A program made the position numbers and the translations under genes. Of a stretch of DNA of 64,000 nucleotides, positions 38,210-50,619 are shown piece by piece (within the stretch, counting starts at the first letter, position 1; each line of letters opens with the position of its first letter). The notes below the pieces were generated by a model. That model was not told the DNA's origin, made no database searches, and worked only from the letters and a program-made list of their open reading frames with translations. Source of the DNA: Dolomedes plantarius (lineage: Eukaryota; Arthropoda; Arachnida; Araneae; Dolomedidae); contig OU015491.1 of NCBI GenBank assembly GCA_907164885.2, positions 113,966,951 through 114,030,950 on the forward strand. The letters are read 5' to 3'.

Positions 38210-39097
38210 TATATTTTACTTATAAACATGCATGAATAAGCATTATGTTAATAACATGCACAAAGGTAGGAAACAATAGTTTGAGTACATAGCCGACGTA
38301 GATATGTTACAAATCAAACCTTCTTAAATTTCTCAAAACATCCTAAAATACGGGAGGATATTCTTTAAATCTATTCATAAGCTCAAAAATATTTACACGA
38401 AAGAAATGTCCAATGATTTAGTTGTTAAAAATTTTGTTGTGCTTAATATATTTGAACAAAATATTTTGTATAACGGTCATGTTGTCATGCTAAAAAATTC
38501 TGGTCTGTGATGGGGACCTAATTATATTTTCACATTGTACTTGGAAGAAAAATTTATATGTAACACATCCGAAATTCAATAGTTAGTCTTTTGTCTAGGC
38601 AAATAAAATTATGTATTCTACAATTTATAATCCATATGATCAGAAAAATGAGTATTTTTTTATTTGCTTTTCAAAACATGGGGTTTGTGACTCTACACCA
38701 TTTATTTAGGAATCTGCCCCTTTTCAGCGAGTCCTGTAGAAATCAGGCCACATTTGTATGCTCTTCGAAATCGGTTTTCAAATAAATGAGTTGTCGTTAA
38801 AGGCGAGATTACCTTAAACTACGTGTGCCGAATAAACATCAAAAGAGAATAAAATTTTGAAGTAATATTAGCGAATGCAAAGGCTCGTTAACTGTAGCTA
38901 TAAATGGTGTAAAAATAACCAATTCCATTACGAAGGAAACGCATGTAAATAGTTTAAAACATCATATTAAAAGTGAAATACTTTCAGTTCGTATAAGAAA
39001 AGGAAATATATCAGTTGTGTACATTGTCAAGGTTAATTAAATGACTAATACCTTCAGTTAAGGTTTTTTTTTAAACATATGTTAATATTCTCATTAT
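38210..39097. other. Unassigned AT-rich DNA
   Basis: No gene or repeat recognised. Confidence 0.5.
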
Positions 39098-39290
<193 letters not shown>

Positions 39291-41628
39291 GTTTGGTTGT
39301 TTTTTATAAGTTTGTATGTACTTTTTAAAAACATAAAACTTTTTTTTTCTGTATATTGTTTCTAACGTTTTTCATTCCCTTTATACTGTGGGAATAGATT
39401 CTTCCGCCCCTGTTCACGCAAAGGTAAATATGTAGGTAGGAATAAGCATATTACAAGCGGTATATATGTGTCAGAGAGATCAATCAACTGCTGATGAAAC
39501 TTTCTTAGGACACTAATTGAATTTATTTATATTTCTATTGATTCTTGTTTCTACTTGAGCCCAAGCAGGTATAAAGGACTCACAAATAAGTTTCAGGTTT
39601 CTTTGTCTGATATTCTAGGCGTTTGTAGCCAGAGATCTCGAGGAAAGAAACAAATGCAGCATACTAACAATTCAAAATTTATGTTATAATTTTTTTCTTA
39701 TAACTGCACCTAGAGTTGAATGTACTATAAGCATCGTGCATGCACCCTGAAACCTGATGAGGGCACAAATTAGATTGATTGAAGTTTCCACAGCTCGTGC
39801 TCAAACTGATATAACGTAAGGGGAAAAAATCTTAAGCTTTTATTTGTCTGATACGTTTGCTGGATGTTGGAAGCAAGAGATTTCGCGGAAAAAGATAACT
39901 GTAGAATACAAAAGTAACCAGATTTATTCTATGACTCAGACTGAAATCTTCTAAGTTCTTTAAAAATACCTTAGCTAATCGGAATCAATGTTAAAAAAAT
40001 TAGTGGATCTGTAGAAAGGGTTGAAAAATGAAAGTTTTTCCAGCTACGGAATCCAAAAAAAGCGAAAAAACTGCAATGAACAGCGAATATAGAACTTGCG
40101 CATTCTAAGATGTAATTAGCATTAATATCTTGCAAAATGATCATTATTGCTATAATTGGTAATTAATTATTCATGTTATTCAGTGGATCATCTTGATTAG
40201 AAAGATAAGTCTATTATTCCTGGGAAAAAAAGCGGAAAAGGAAACGTGAAGTACATTAACCAACACATCATTTTTCAAATTCTTGATACGGGGTATCATT
40301 TCGATCATTAGCTTAAAATTAAAAAGATATCTATTTATTTACATTTACAGAGATGTCATTTAAAATGTCTTAATTAAAATTTCGGAGTGATTTATATATA
40401 AACTAATGTCGTTTAAATTTGCTTAAAGAATATTAACTAAATTAATTATCCGTTCTCTTCTGTATTAATTTTTTTTCAGAGATAATGGAAACTAGATTAA
40501 CGTACAATACAAATTACTTAGTTTAAGATATATTATACGATAAAAATTCCGTCTTAAACTGCTGAATAAAGGCATAAACTATGTTTAGAAGAAATATTGT
40601 ATTGCATTGTTTAAATAGTTTTATCAAAATTATAATATGAGCTGCAGATTACATTAAGAATTAGAAAATATTTAATCTTACTATGATATTACAACATTTA
40701 ACCTTCGTTTTAAAAACTTTTATATTGCAATATTCCTATGAAATTTTATAATTGTCATCATGTGGTGTATGTACATTTTAAGTGCATATTTCATAGGTGT
40801 AATCTCATCGGACAATTCTATTTTTAAAATTAACCTTTGATGATTTAAGGATTATAAGAGGCGAAAAAATTAGATATCGTTACTAATTACTTATCAAAGA
40901 TAGGAAATCTTAAAGTCCCTTTTTTTTCTAGGGATCCATCTGTACAAAAAAAAATTTAAAATATGTTAAAACTGATAAGGCAATTAATTTGTCTTAGTTT
41001 TTTTTGTTTCCTTTAATCTAACAAGAAAAAAGATATATTTTTTTCTTATTTTCTGAAATTTTTATTCATTCTCTTTTAGATTTTTTTACATATTATTTTA
41101 CAATACCTTTTCTTATGAATTTTTTCCTTATTTGTTTCTTTATAAAGTAGTTTCTTTATTTCATGGGCAACTCTTTTAAGATATAAGATTTACTCAGTAG
41201 TTCCATAGACTCTTCGCTGTTTAAGAGTTTAGATGTTACCACTCTGAAGTTCGTAATGATACACATATCAAATAACTTTGTTCACAAGTAAAGTAGTTAG
41301 ACCACTTAATCTTACGAATTTTAAATACGATCATTTGCAATATCTGTACGCTAGGCTGAGACAGTATCACTGGTTTTCTCCTAATAATGTATAGTAAAAA
41401 TTTCCACGAAAATTCTTCAGTCTTGCATAAATTCTTAGTTTTATTTTTTTCGAATGTACATGCACTTTCACAGGTTTCCTTAACACTCAATAATTAAATA
41501 CACTATCCACATGTATAAACGTTTCAAAATTTTCTTACATAATTTCAATGTCAAAACTGAACTAGAAACGGGAAATGATAGTAAAACTAAACTCTAGTAT
41601 GACTAAATATGAAAACGGGAATAGATAG
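39291..41628. other. Unassigned AT-rich DNA
   Basis: No gene recognised. The 84-codon minus ORF at 41236-41490 has no motif I know. Confidence 0.5.
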
Positions 41629-41630
41629 TA

Positions 41631-42930
41631 CAGAGGCTGTTCACACATTTTTTAGACGATTTATATTGTATTCACAAAACTAAATTACATAAAATTCTTG
41701 TGTTTTAAATGTTCTATTTGACATCCCTTATTTTGAACTATCTTTCGACACCGCAATTTCCAGGATAATAATGCCTTTTGAAGTGTCAGAAGAGGTATTC
41801 TATCCCATTCCTCCTGAACAGCTTTCCAGAGTCCTGTAAGGGTTTTGGGACAACGTTTGGATAATGCAAATTTTAAAAGTACGAAAGCACAAAAATCCAT
41901 AGGTGATACATCGGGAGATTTAGTAGGGATATCAGTGAAGGGTATGGCCTTGATACCAGTTTTCTGTTCCATTTCTTTTAGGAAATTTACAGTGGATTTT
42001 GATGTGTAACTGCTAGCTTTGTCCTGATGGAGTCTCACAGATTGATGGCACTGTGGGTAAAGCGATGGTATTTCATTCAGAAAAATTGGCGATAAAATAT
42101 GTTCCTGATAGTATTTGGAGTTAATCTTGACATTTTTCCACTCTCTTTATTTTTAACTTGCCATTATAAGAAAAACCATCAACAATCATGAATCCCTTAG
42201 AAAACTTTTCTTTCGATTCTTTGAACCATGTACTTACATTTTTTTCTCCCCTTTTATGATAATAAATGGCTCTTTTTTTGTTGCAATCGTTTAAATACAC
42301 CCATGATTCATCTATTGTGAAAATTGTTTTTCATTTTTCTTTGGATAAGTGTTTCTCATATAGAATTCTGAAGCGTGTCCTGCGTTCAGCGATATGATTT
42401 GGAAGAAGACGATGCACATTGCGTTTTTTCGCTTTCTAAAGATTTAAATCAACGTTTATCATTTTGTTTACAGTGGACACCGAGCATTTTAATGATTTTG
42501 CAACTGTCCTTTGACTAGGGCGATTTTCTTTTAACATTAAACAACGTACCTTTCCAATAGTCGAAGATGTCCGTTTTTTCCTTGGATACTTGTTTGGAAT
42601 ATTTGTCCCACTTCAGGCTCCAATTTGACGTTTTTTTCCTTTCTTGTTGACGATATTACCTATCGACGCTTTAGATATCACAAAACCATGACTCTCACAT
42701 CGTTTTTGGAGAACGGAGTATGCATATTTCCCTTCGGAAAGCGCATAAATGTAGCCTTCAAACCACTGCTTTGTTAAAAACGCCATTTTGAATAAAAACA
42801 AAACTTTCAAGCCACAGACGATAATTTTGACTTTTAAAAACATAGTACAATTGTAATTATTTCTTTTGCAGCAAACGATTTTTTATTACCGCTTACCAAA
42901 ATCGTCTAAAAAATGTGCGAACAGCTTCTG
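41631..42930 (-). mobile_element. DD41D mariner-like element
   Basis: Exactly bounded: TA at 41629-41630 and 42931-42932. The tips are inverted repeats of at least 32 bp with two mismatches: left CAGAGGCTGTTCACACATTT, right (reverse-complemented) CAGAAGCTGTTCGCACATTT, both continuing TTTAGACGATTT. A nearly full-length transposase fills the interior on the minus strand. At 1,300 bp it is a complete Tc1/mariner-type unit. Confidence 0.92.
41685..42786 (-). pseudogene. DD41D mariner-like transposase, few disruptions
   Basis: The likely start is the ATG at 42786-42784 (MAFLTKQWFEGYIYALSEGK). Helix-turn-helix segments follow (SVLQKRCESHGFVISKASIG; later RTVAKSLKCSVSTVNKM). The catalytic core has the first aspartate in FTIDESWVYLND, the second in VRLHQDKASSYTSKS and the third in SPDVSPMDFCAF. 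I count 41 residues between the second and third, the DD41D signature of the rosa/Visitor group. The end, SWKLRCRKIVQNKGCQIEHL, matches the C-terminal helices of that group. Disruptions are three in-frame stops (after RQIGA, after NVDLNL and after LSKEK) and one single-base frameshift near 42130, between RVEK and VKINSKYYQ. Coding capacity is otherwise preserved, so it lost function fairly recently compared with other relics here. Confidence 0.88.
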
Positions 42931-42932
42931 TA

Positions 42933-43462
42933 AAATGCACGAGACACCATCAAATTTAATTGGAGCTTTCCATATTTAGTCATACTTAATAAGAACTTTA
43001 CACAATTTTTACCCTTTGTGTAGCATTGTGGAAGTATTGAATTTAATATAATAATGAAATATATTTCAAATTATTTTAATACGTACTAATACAGTGTATA
43101 AACTAAATTGAAAATGAATAAAATCGTATGCGCTTAACTATTAATTTAATAATTTGCAGTTATTACTCATTTAACAATTCTATTAACTGATAACTGTTTC
43201 TAAGAATATTTGCAAAACGTGTTCAATTCTCAAAGAGTTTTAAGAAGCAAACTATTTTCTTTATTCTTTGAAGCACATCACACGAAATAAAAGATAGAAT
43301 TTTTCTTTAAAAAATTGAGTTATGTCAGAATTATAAACTAACATACAGTATTACAAAAAATGCACAACATCAATATTTTAGTCTTCGAAAATAACTCTGC
43401 ATAAAACAACTTTTTTTAAATTTTAACTATTATTCAATTTGGGCTAACTTTGTATTTTCTAG
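42933..43462. other. Unassigned AT-rich DNA
   Basis: No recognisable feature. Confidence 0.5.
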
Positions 43463-43770
43463 CGAATGCTGGGCACTTGTCTATTAATACATTCGCAATT
43501 AATTGGCGAAAATCATTGGTTGCTTTTAATGTGGCATCATCGAGAAGAACCAACACTACTCTTGGAGCCAGGTCAATTTTGATCGAATAATTCAGGGGTG
43601 ATATCACGGGGGGATCGTACCTTCTTCCACCCTCTCTGACTTTTTAGAAGAACTATCCGGTCTCCGGACTGCCCATATCCGTCCTAGATACTGAAGTATT
43701 TAATGTCGTCGTAGGGATTCGATCCTTGCCCCCCCCCCTCCCAGTTTCAACCCTAACGTGTTGCCTCGAT
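43463..43770 (-). repeat. tRNA-derived SINE
   Basis: The minus strand contains a B-box-like GGATCGAATCCC near 43720 next to a C9 run on the plus strand. The distal part (plus GGGCACTTGTCTATTAATAC, CATTCGCAATTAATTGG, TTGGTTGCTTTTAATG) combines the tail seen in the 37-38 kb SINEs with blocks shared with the 10450 SINE. Confidence 0.65.
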
Positions 43771-44765
43771 TGCTGACAAACTTTTTGTAACAGTTCGAAT
43801 TTTTTTCGTTCTTTATTCTTTTTTAAAAATTTGAAAATAAAGTTAGTTTCCATAAAAAAGTGAGCAAATGGCAAGAGAAATATTATACAACTTGATATAA
43901 ACTACATTTTGAGTAAAATGAAAACTTTCCAGAATTAAATAGCTTGGACTGATGTCAGAGATGCTACGAAGAGCACGATGGAGTAATTTCGATGAGTTTG
44001 GAAGTAGCCGAGGTTCTTCAACTGCAATTCACCTTTGGAAACTTATGACAGATGATCACTCGACATTGTCAATGTGAAAACATGATTCACTCGTATGACA
44101 ACTTTGAGGGACCGCTTATAGCGTGTTTCAAAGCCTATCAGGATAAAGTGTCCAATCCAGAATTCATTCTCAGGAAGATGGAAAAACGGTTATCTGCTTA
44201 CCAACTAGATACAGAACATGCATCTATCGATAATCCATGCTGTAAATAAATATTAAATTTTTTCTGCTATTTAAAAAAATATTTATTTTTTTATTTTTTT
44301 ACAGATTGTTTAGGAATTTGGAATTTATATGCAATGAATAGAAGTTACTCATATATATTTTTTTACTTTCACATTTTCTTATTTAGCCTTATATTTTTAA
44401 TATATGATTTTTAATATATGCCTTATATTTTTAATATATGCTTTATTGTATTGTAACTCTCCTTTTGGCTGTTGTCTTACAATCAATTATTCATAAATAC
44501 ATGCATATGAAAACGAATGAATAGTTTAACGATCGGATATCCAATTAAGATTGTTGTAGCATACCTCACTGTCAGTTTCAAAATCAGTTGTATTCGAAAT
44601 TCAACTCTGCGTCCACACTTACAAATAAATATGTGTAATAAATCTATCAAATTTATGTTTATAATTCCAAAATATAAACCTTCAGCTTCATATTTTATTT
44701 TATTTTTCACCCCAAAACAACAGCAATTATGAAATCCTCCAAGACACATAATTCATGTCATTAAT
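43771..44765. other. Unassigned DNA
   Basis: About 43930-44250 is GC-richer and includes a 65-codon ORF (44052-44249, with FILRKMEKRLSAYQLD) preceded on the same strand by an open stretch with EVAEVLQLQFTFGNL. It could be a decayed coding fragment, but I recognise no family. The rest is AT-rich. Confidence 0.35.
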
Positions 44766-45155
44766 ATTTAAAATATTACTTTTTTTAAACAAATATTTTC
44801 AATTCTGTACTTTTAAAACTGTTTCACATATTTCAGCCAACCCAATAATTTTCACTAACTAAAGACTACACTGAATAAATAGCAATATTAATTAACTAAA
44901 TTTCTCGGTTGGCACTTTAAACAAATGATATGAACTAGAATTTTCACAATATAATTAATCTCTTTAAAATTTTAAATATCACATTTTTTAACAAAGATTT
45001 TTCAATTCTGTACTTTTAAAGTAGCTTAATACATTTAGCCAAACCAATAATTTCCATTAACTAAAGACTACACTGAATAAACAGCAATATTAATTAACTA
45101 AATCTCTCATTTGTCACTTGATACAAATGATATAAACTAGAATTTTCACTTGATT
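44766..45155 (+). repeat. Tandem duplication, about 203-bp unit
   Basis: Two direct copies share TTCAATTCTGTACTTTTAAA, ACTAAAGACTACACTGAATA, AGCAATATTAATTAACTAAA and ATGAACTAGAATTTTCAC (ATAAACTAGAATTTTCAC in copy 2). The offset of the anchor AATTCTGTAC is 203 bp (44801 to 45004). Confidence 0.85.
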
Positions 45156-46359
45156 GTCTCATTTTTCTCTCTTGTTATGCAGTTTATTACACTAATGACC
45201 CACGGAAAGGACTATTAATTCCAGAACTGATTGCACGTACCAGAAAACAGATAATTACCTAGAGACTCCCAAAGGCATTCTGCAAAACAGTTAAAACTTA
45301 ATAGACCAAGCAAGGGATTTTGCAATTAGAGATACAAGCACCAAGGGCAGTTTTTAGATATACACCTAGTTATTTTTCCTTCCATATATCTTGGATAATC
45401 ATATTTGGGATGACTTGCCTGTCATGAGCCTGTAATTTTGTTTGTAAATGGATGGTATCATTCCACCACAGGTAATATTTCATATCATTTCTCAGAGAAT
45501 GTCTGAAAATCCGTAGCTAAAGGATAACACGGCAATAAATTTATTTGATTTACATTTATTACACTTTTCTCTAATAATTTCCTCACCGACTCAGTATGGA
45601 ATAATTATGCATCTTGATCATGTGTTGATAAATTAGTAGTGATATATCAGGTAGTTTTCAAAGAAATTAACTGAAAAACTAGGGAGAAAAAATCTAGGAG
45701 AGATATTTTAAATTACTTTTTCCCCTTCAAATAAGCATAGAGATTATTGATTTATTACGTTTAATATTAATTGATAACCTATATTTTTATTTTAAGATAT
45801 ATATTACTGAGAATTTAAAAATAATAATTATTATTATTATTTATTTTATTTTAATATTTTTTTTACGTTTGCAACTCAATGACACCATTTAATATATTTT
45901 GAAGACTATGATAGTCAGTCTTTAAGAAATAGATTGAACTTATATTTCTTTAATTTGAAACTTTCTATCATATTTTACCTAAATGCGGCCATCATACTTT
46001 TCGTTGAATCTTTCTAATAATGGATTTCAAATTATGTATGTTCTATTACTCAATTGTGCTTGCCTCATTAAGATAAAATTAAAACTGCAATGCTAGCATC
46101 AAAACTCTTACGCATTCAACTTGTTTATAGGATTAAGAAATGCTGAATTATTCACTGAACATTTGATATGAAGATTTAATTTAGGTAAGGAAGTTCAAAA
46201 GTACTTTAACCTTTCTTTACTTATTTTTTCTTGATAAGCTAGAAATAGTGTGTTCGATAATTGTACTTATTGTCAACCGCCTTCGTAGTAGCGAGAAATC
46301 ATTCAAACCTTACACCTTTAAACAAGAATAGTTGCACAAATGATATGCACAATCATACT
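45156..46359. other. Unassigned AT-rich DNA
   Basis: No gene or repeat recognised. Confidence 0.5.
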
Positions 46360-46363
46360 TAAA

Positions 46364-47166
46364 GGGCACACAGATCTTATCGACAACCAAAAGGGAACGA
46401 TTTTAATGAAATGTTTATGAGCATGTATTTAATTGCAGAATATATGCAAAATATTTATATATATATATTAATATATGCAAAATATTTATATACCAGTAAA
46501 AAAATACATTATATTTTATATTTAAAGTGAAATGGAACAATTATGCTAAAAATTTAGTTTATTGTAGTAATTTAATTATTTTCGAAAATGCGTTAAATGT
46601 TTGATACTATATGTTAGTTAGGTACACTTTTCTAAAAATCTATTGAATTTATCTCTTTCAAATTTAATATAACAACATAAAATATAGTAGTTAACAATAA
46701 TCCGAAGTATTTTGCTTCTAGGTTAGAAAAAAAAAATTAAATTAAAAATTTGTTAGTGGAAAACTTCAAAATACATAAAAATTTTAATTATATAATTTTT
46801 TGTTATTTTCAATTTTACCACAATTTCACTACATTTAAAAGCAAAATACATCGTATTATTGTGAAATGATATATTTTATGTTACCATACTAAATTTGTAA
46901 GAGATAAATTCAACAGAGATTTACAAAAATGTACCTAATTGACATATCGTTTCAAATATTTAACAAGTTTTTAAAAATAATTAAATTTGTAAAATAAACT
47001 AAATTTTTAACACAATTCTTCTATTTCACTTTAAATATAAAAAAAATTTATGTATTTACTGGTATACAAATATTTTGTATATATTTGTATTCTGCAATTA
47101 AATACATGCTCATAAACATTTCACTAAAATCGCTCCATTTTGGTTGTCGAGATGTCCTGTGTGCCC
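46364..47166. mobile_element. 803-bp foldback element
   Basis: Nearly the whole element is one inverted repeat. It starts GGGCACACAGATCTTATCGA and ends, reverse-complemented, GGGCACACAGGACATCTCGA. Matching continues inward through TGTTTATGAGCATGTATTTA, ATACCAGTAAA, ATATTTAAAGTGAAAT, TTGAATTTATCTCTT and GTATTTTGCTT to a centre near 46765. Each arm is about 370 bp or more, roughly 80-85% paired by eye. The left arm has a small internal duplication of ATATGCAAAATATTTATAT. TAAA on both sides (46360-46363 and 47167-47170) suggests a 4-bp target duplication. No ORF; non-autonomous. Confidence 0.85.
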
Positions 47167-47170
47167 TAAA

Positions 47171-48049
47171 GCCAAAAGTCGTACATGCCGATTTCAGGTT
47201 ATTATCTTAAAGGAGCTTCTTAATAACATAGAAATCGGGAACATATTTCGATACATGTTATTGTACATCCTCACTTGTTTCTTCCATTTCCTTTTGGATA
47301 CACTACAAGAAAACATTGTTACCAAGTTATGAGGAACGGAAGTTCATATTGATATGAATTTGTACACGATATTGATCAGTTTAGGAGAACTCCTTAGTAG
47401 CATTCTAAAAGAGACTCGGTAAAGTGTGTATATAGGATTCATAACACAGCAAGGACATTGTAAACACGGTAAAGTCCTGCTGTTTTAGCTGCAACTACTA
47501 AGTGCGTCCACAAGTGCCGGATTGTAGGATGACCTTCAGATATGGAAGCCTGTAGATATACAAGCAAGTGATCCCTGGCGAATAAGCAGGGCCATCAGCG
47601 GTGGTCATACCAGGGTGTGCTTAATTACCACATCATCCCGGGATGGAACTATGACATAGCGTGTCAGTGCAGCCATCAAATTAGGACTTTCATTTGTCGT
47701 CTCTCTCATCCGAGCCTTATCTGTCTCTTATTGAGCTGTCCATCTAGAAACGAAGTCGGATTGCAACTGTGTTTCCAGATCGCTTTGGACCTTCGGCAGA
47801 TTCCTTCCGCAACCTAACATGGATCCTGGCAAGCTACTGGTTACCATGAACTGCTTTACTATGTTGGAATAATTTTTTAAAAAACGGAAGAGTTGATTAT
47901 GAAATAGTTATTCCGACAACACAAAGGAATTTTCTATTATCAGGACTATAATATTTCCCGAGCGAGGAATAGACGGCTAGGCTTGGTAACAAATGTCTGT
48001 AAATGGGATTAAAAAAAAGTAAAATCCTCAAAGCTAAAATTAAAAAAGT

Positions 48050-48051
<2 letters not shown>
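47171..48051. other. Unclassified segment with a GC-richer core
   Basis: About 47400-47880 has higher GC than its flanks and short open stretches on both strands (for example 47617-47817 plus, and a minus reading containing LMAALTRYVIVPSRDDVV). I recognise no family, tRNA-like head or terminus. It may be an unclassified interspersed repeat. Confidence 0.3.

Positions 48052-48081
<30 letters not shown>
48052..48081. repeat. (TA)n microsatellite
   Basis: A pure TA tract of about 29 bp. Confidence 0.93.
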
Positions 48082-48084
<3 letters not shown>

Positions 48085-50619
48085 TTCAAAATTCATTCAT
48101 AGAAATGTAAGTAATCCTATTTCTGAAGAATAATTAAAAAGCTACGAGTGTGAATAACAGGTATTTTAGTTACTTTGCATAAAATGTGGAAATATCTCGG
48201 AAGACGTTTTTTTCAAATTATATGATTTTCCTGAACCAGCTAATATGTATCGTCGCTTCTCTTAATGTTTCTTAAATAAAAGAAAAAAAATTAACTATTC
48301 TTCATTCAAAACACAAAACAAAAAAATAATTAATTTCTTGTTTTAAACAAATGATACAGTCGGTGGCAACATTTTAGTTGATTTAAAAATTTTTTTTAAA
48401 TACTCAACCTTTGACTTATTGCTGTCCTAGGTTTCAGAACCTTAATACATCAATATTACGAGAGAATGCCTTTTATGTTTAAATAAAATCATTAAACAAG
48501 ATATTTATTCTTAGGCTAGTAGATAACAAGAATGAAAGCTGAAATAGTCCACTATGTTGATGAGGAATTTTATTAACTACATTTGGAAATACTTAAAACT
48601 CGCAAATCTTGGTATGATTTCAATACTTGCTTTATTCTCTTCCTGCATTTTAGTGAACGATAATATTTAATCTAACAAGACCAAACTAACAAATATATGT
48701 ATTGATACATTTGATTTACAGGGTGGATTGCAGATCTGTACTGTATATCCGGCAGCCTTCAGCCCCACAGCAATTGAAAATGCATCGGAACTTGGGAAAT
48801 TAACCATCTACTGCGTATTCAGGCTCTTGCTACGTAGTGACCGAACTTCAGGTGTATCATGGACGATAGACCTTACTGGTCTGGGGGTCCGAGGTGTCAA
48901 ACTCAAAGATTACTTTTTGTAAAAAATAATCTACAGTATTTCGAATTTTTTTCTCTCAAATCGTGTTTCTTTAAAAGATTTATTTAAATATAAAGTCGAG
49001 CTTAATTTTGGAGTTACACATATATTTTAAGAGGGGGCGACTTTTCAAAGTAAAGTAGATTGAAGAAATTGTTGGATTAGGACAAGTTACCTTTCTTCAA
49101 AGTTTTAGTGCGACAATTCCTAATTGAACAAGAAACTATTTTTTTAAAAAAACTTATAGCACCCGCAGCAATACATCAAGAATGAAGAGTTTTTTTTTTC
49201 CAAATCATTTCACTCTTTTTATACTTCTTTATTTATAGGTATTATTTACATTATTACTCTCTATTATTTCACTATGAGTATCAATAACACTTAAAGTAAA
49301 TCATTTCCTTTAAAAGAAAAAAAAACCTATTTTTTTTTGAAAAAAAATGTTTTCACTGCGCTACACAAAGGCATTGTTAAAAAATATATGGCGTGACTGT
49401 TTGCTATTTTGTAAGAACGCTGCTGCCTTCTATTTCAGATTGCTAGAAACCGTGACCAATTTGCATGCACAACTAAATCAGTCTTCTTGCAAGTGGGCGT
49501 ACTGAAAGGGCGGGTCCTAAGTTCACTCTGTAGCCGCAGGCAATTGTTATGGTCATATTACAAGAATGCAAAACGATCTGTATTGATTGAAAGTCAAATG
49601 TTTTTCGAAGAGGATATATATTTTTAGTCTAGGATTTGCGAGTACATACGATTTACTAATGTAGAGACTGGGATGTATAACTTCTGGTGTTGGAATTCGA
49701 TTATGCCCAGTATTGATTTCGTTTAACAACTTTTATGAATTATCGTATTGAAAATATATTTTTTTTATTCAAATCCTGAAAATATTGTTTATTTGAGTAA
49801 GACTAACTTGAAATGTCGTAAATGATGTTGAATGCTCGGGTAAATAAGCATTTAAATGGAACCATCATCGTAAATTCTAGTGGAAAAATTCATGTATTCA
49901 TTCTCATTGTTTGATCCCCTCCCCCCTCTGAGTTTCCTATTTTTCTTTATTTGTAGTATAATACGCTATCGAGGAAACTAGACTTCAGTTAAAGTACTAA
50001 TATTCAGGGAAATAATCTATTGATCTGAAATGAACATTCTCTGATTAAATAAGTGAAATTGGAAGCAGATATTTCCTACCGAAAATTTTGTACTAGTAAT
50101 GTAATTACACAAATTGGATAATGATCTATTTTTTTTAAAGTTTTACAAACCATACCCTTATTAATAGCTACAGTTTGTGCCTTTTTAAGCATGGGGACAA
50201 ACAAATAAATCAAAATATCATAAAAGTCGCATTGGTATTATATTTTAAACTCTATGTTAAGACTTTTTAAGCACTTTTAAGCAATTTTATTCAAACTTCA
50301 AGCTAAGACACAGTTGAAATGAATGGATAATTGATTTTTCTCTTCTCCTTTATATTGTTAAATAGATTTTCATGTATACAGAAAAGCAAAGATCCCACAG
50401 CATTAAGTCATAGACACTAGGATAGTTCAGTGGCATAAATTGTTCATCTTCACCTATGCAGAAATTCTGCCAATCGAATTAATTTACATCAGTGAAATCT
50501 TAAAATAACTGTTTTTTTCTAATTTGGCATTTCCCTAATTTCATGGCTTTTTTAATTTTTTTCCTGAAGAATACTTAATATACCACCAATGAGCCTTTGT
50601 CCGTAAATTTTTACGATTT
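48082..50619. other. Unassigned AT-rich DNA
   Basis: Two short GC-richer patches occur: 48721-48922 (64-codon ORF preceded by a splice-acceptor-like TTGATTTACAG) and 49395-49560 (preceded by CTGCCTTCTATTTCAG). Neither encodes anything I recognise, so I do not call exons. Confidence 0.4.

Noticed and set aside
48715..48922. Possible host exon with an acceptor-like TTGATTTACAG and a 64-codon ORF
   Set aside because: No recognised protein, no paired donor or neighbouring exon, and such acceptor-like strings are common in AT-rich DNA.
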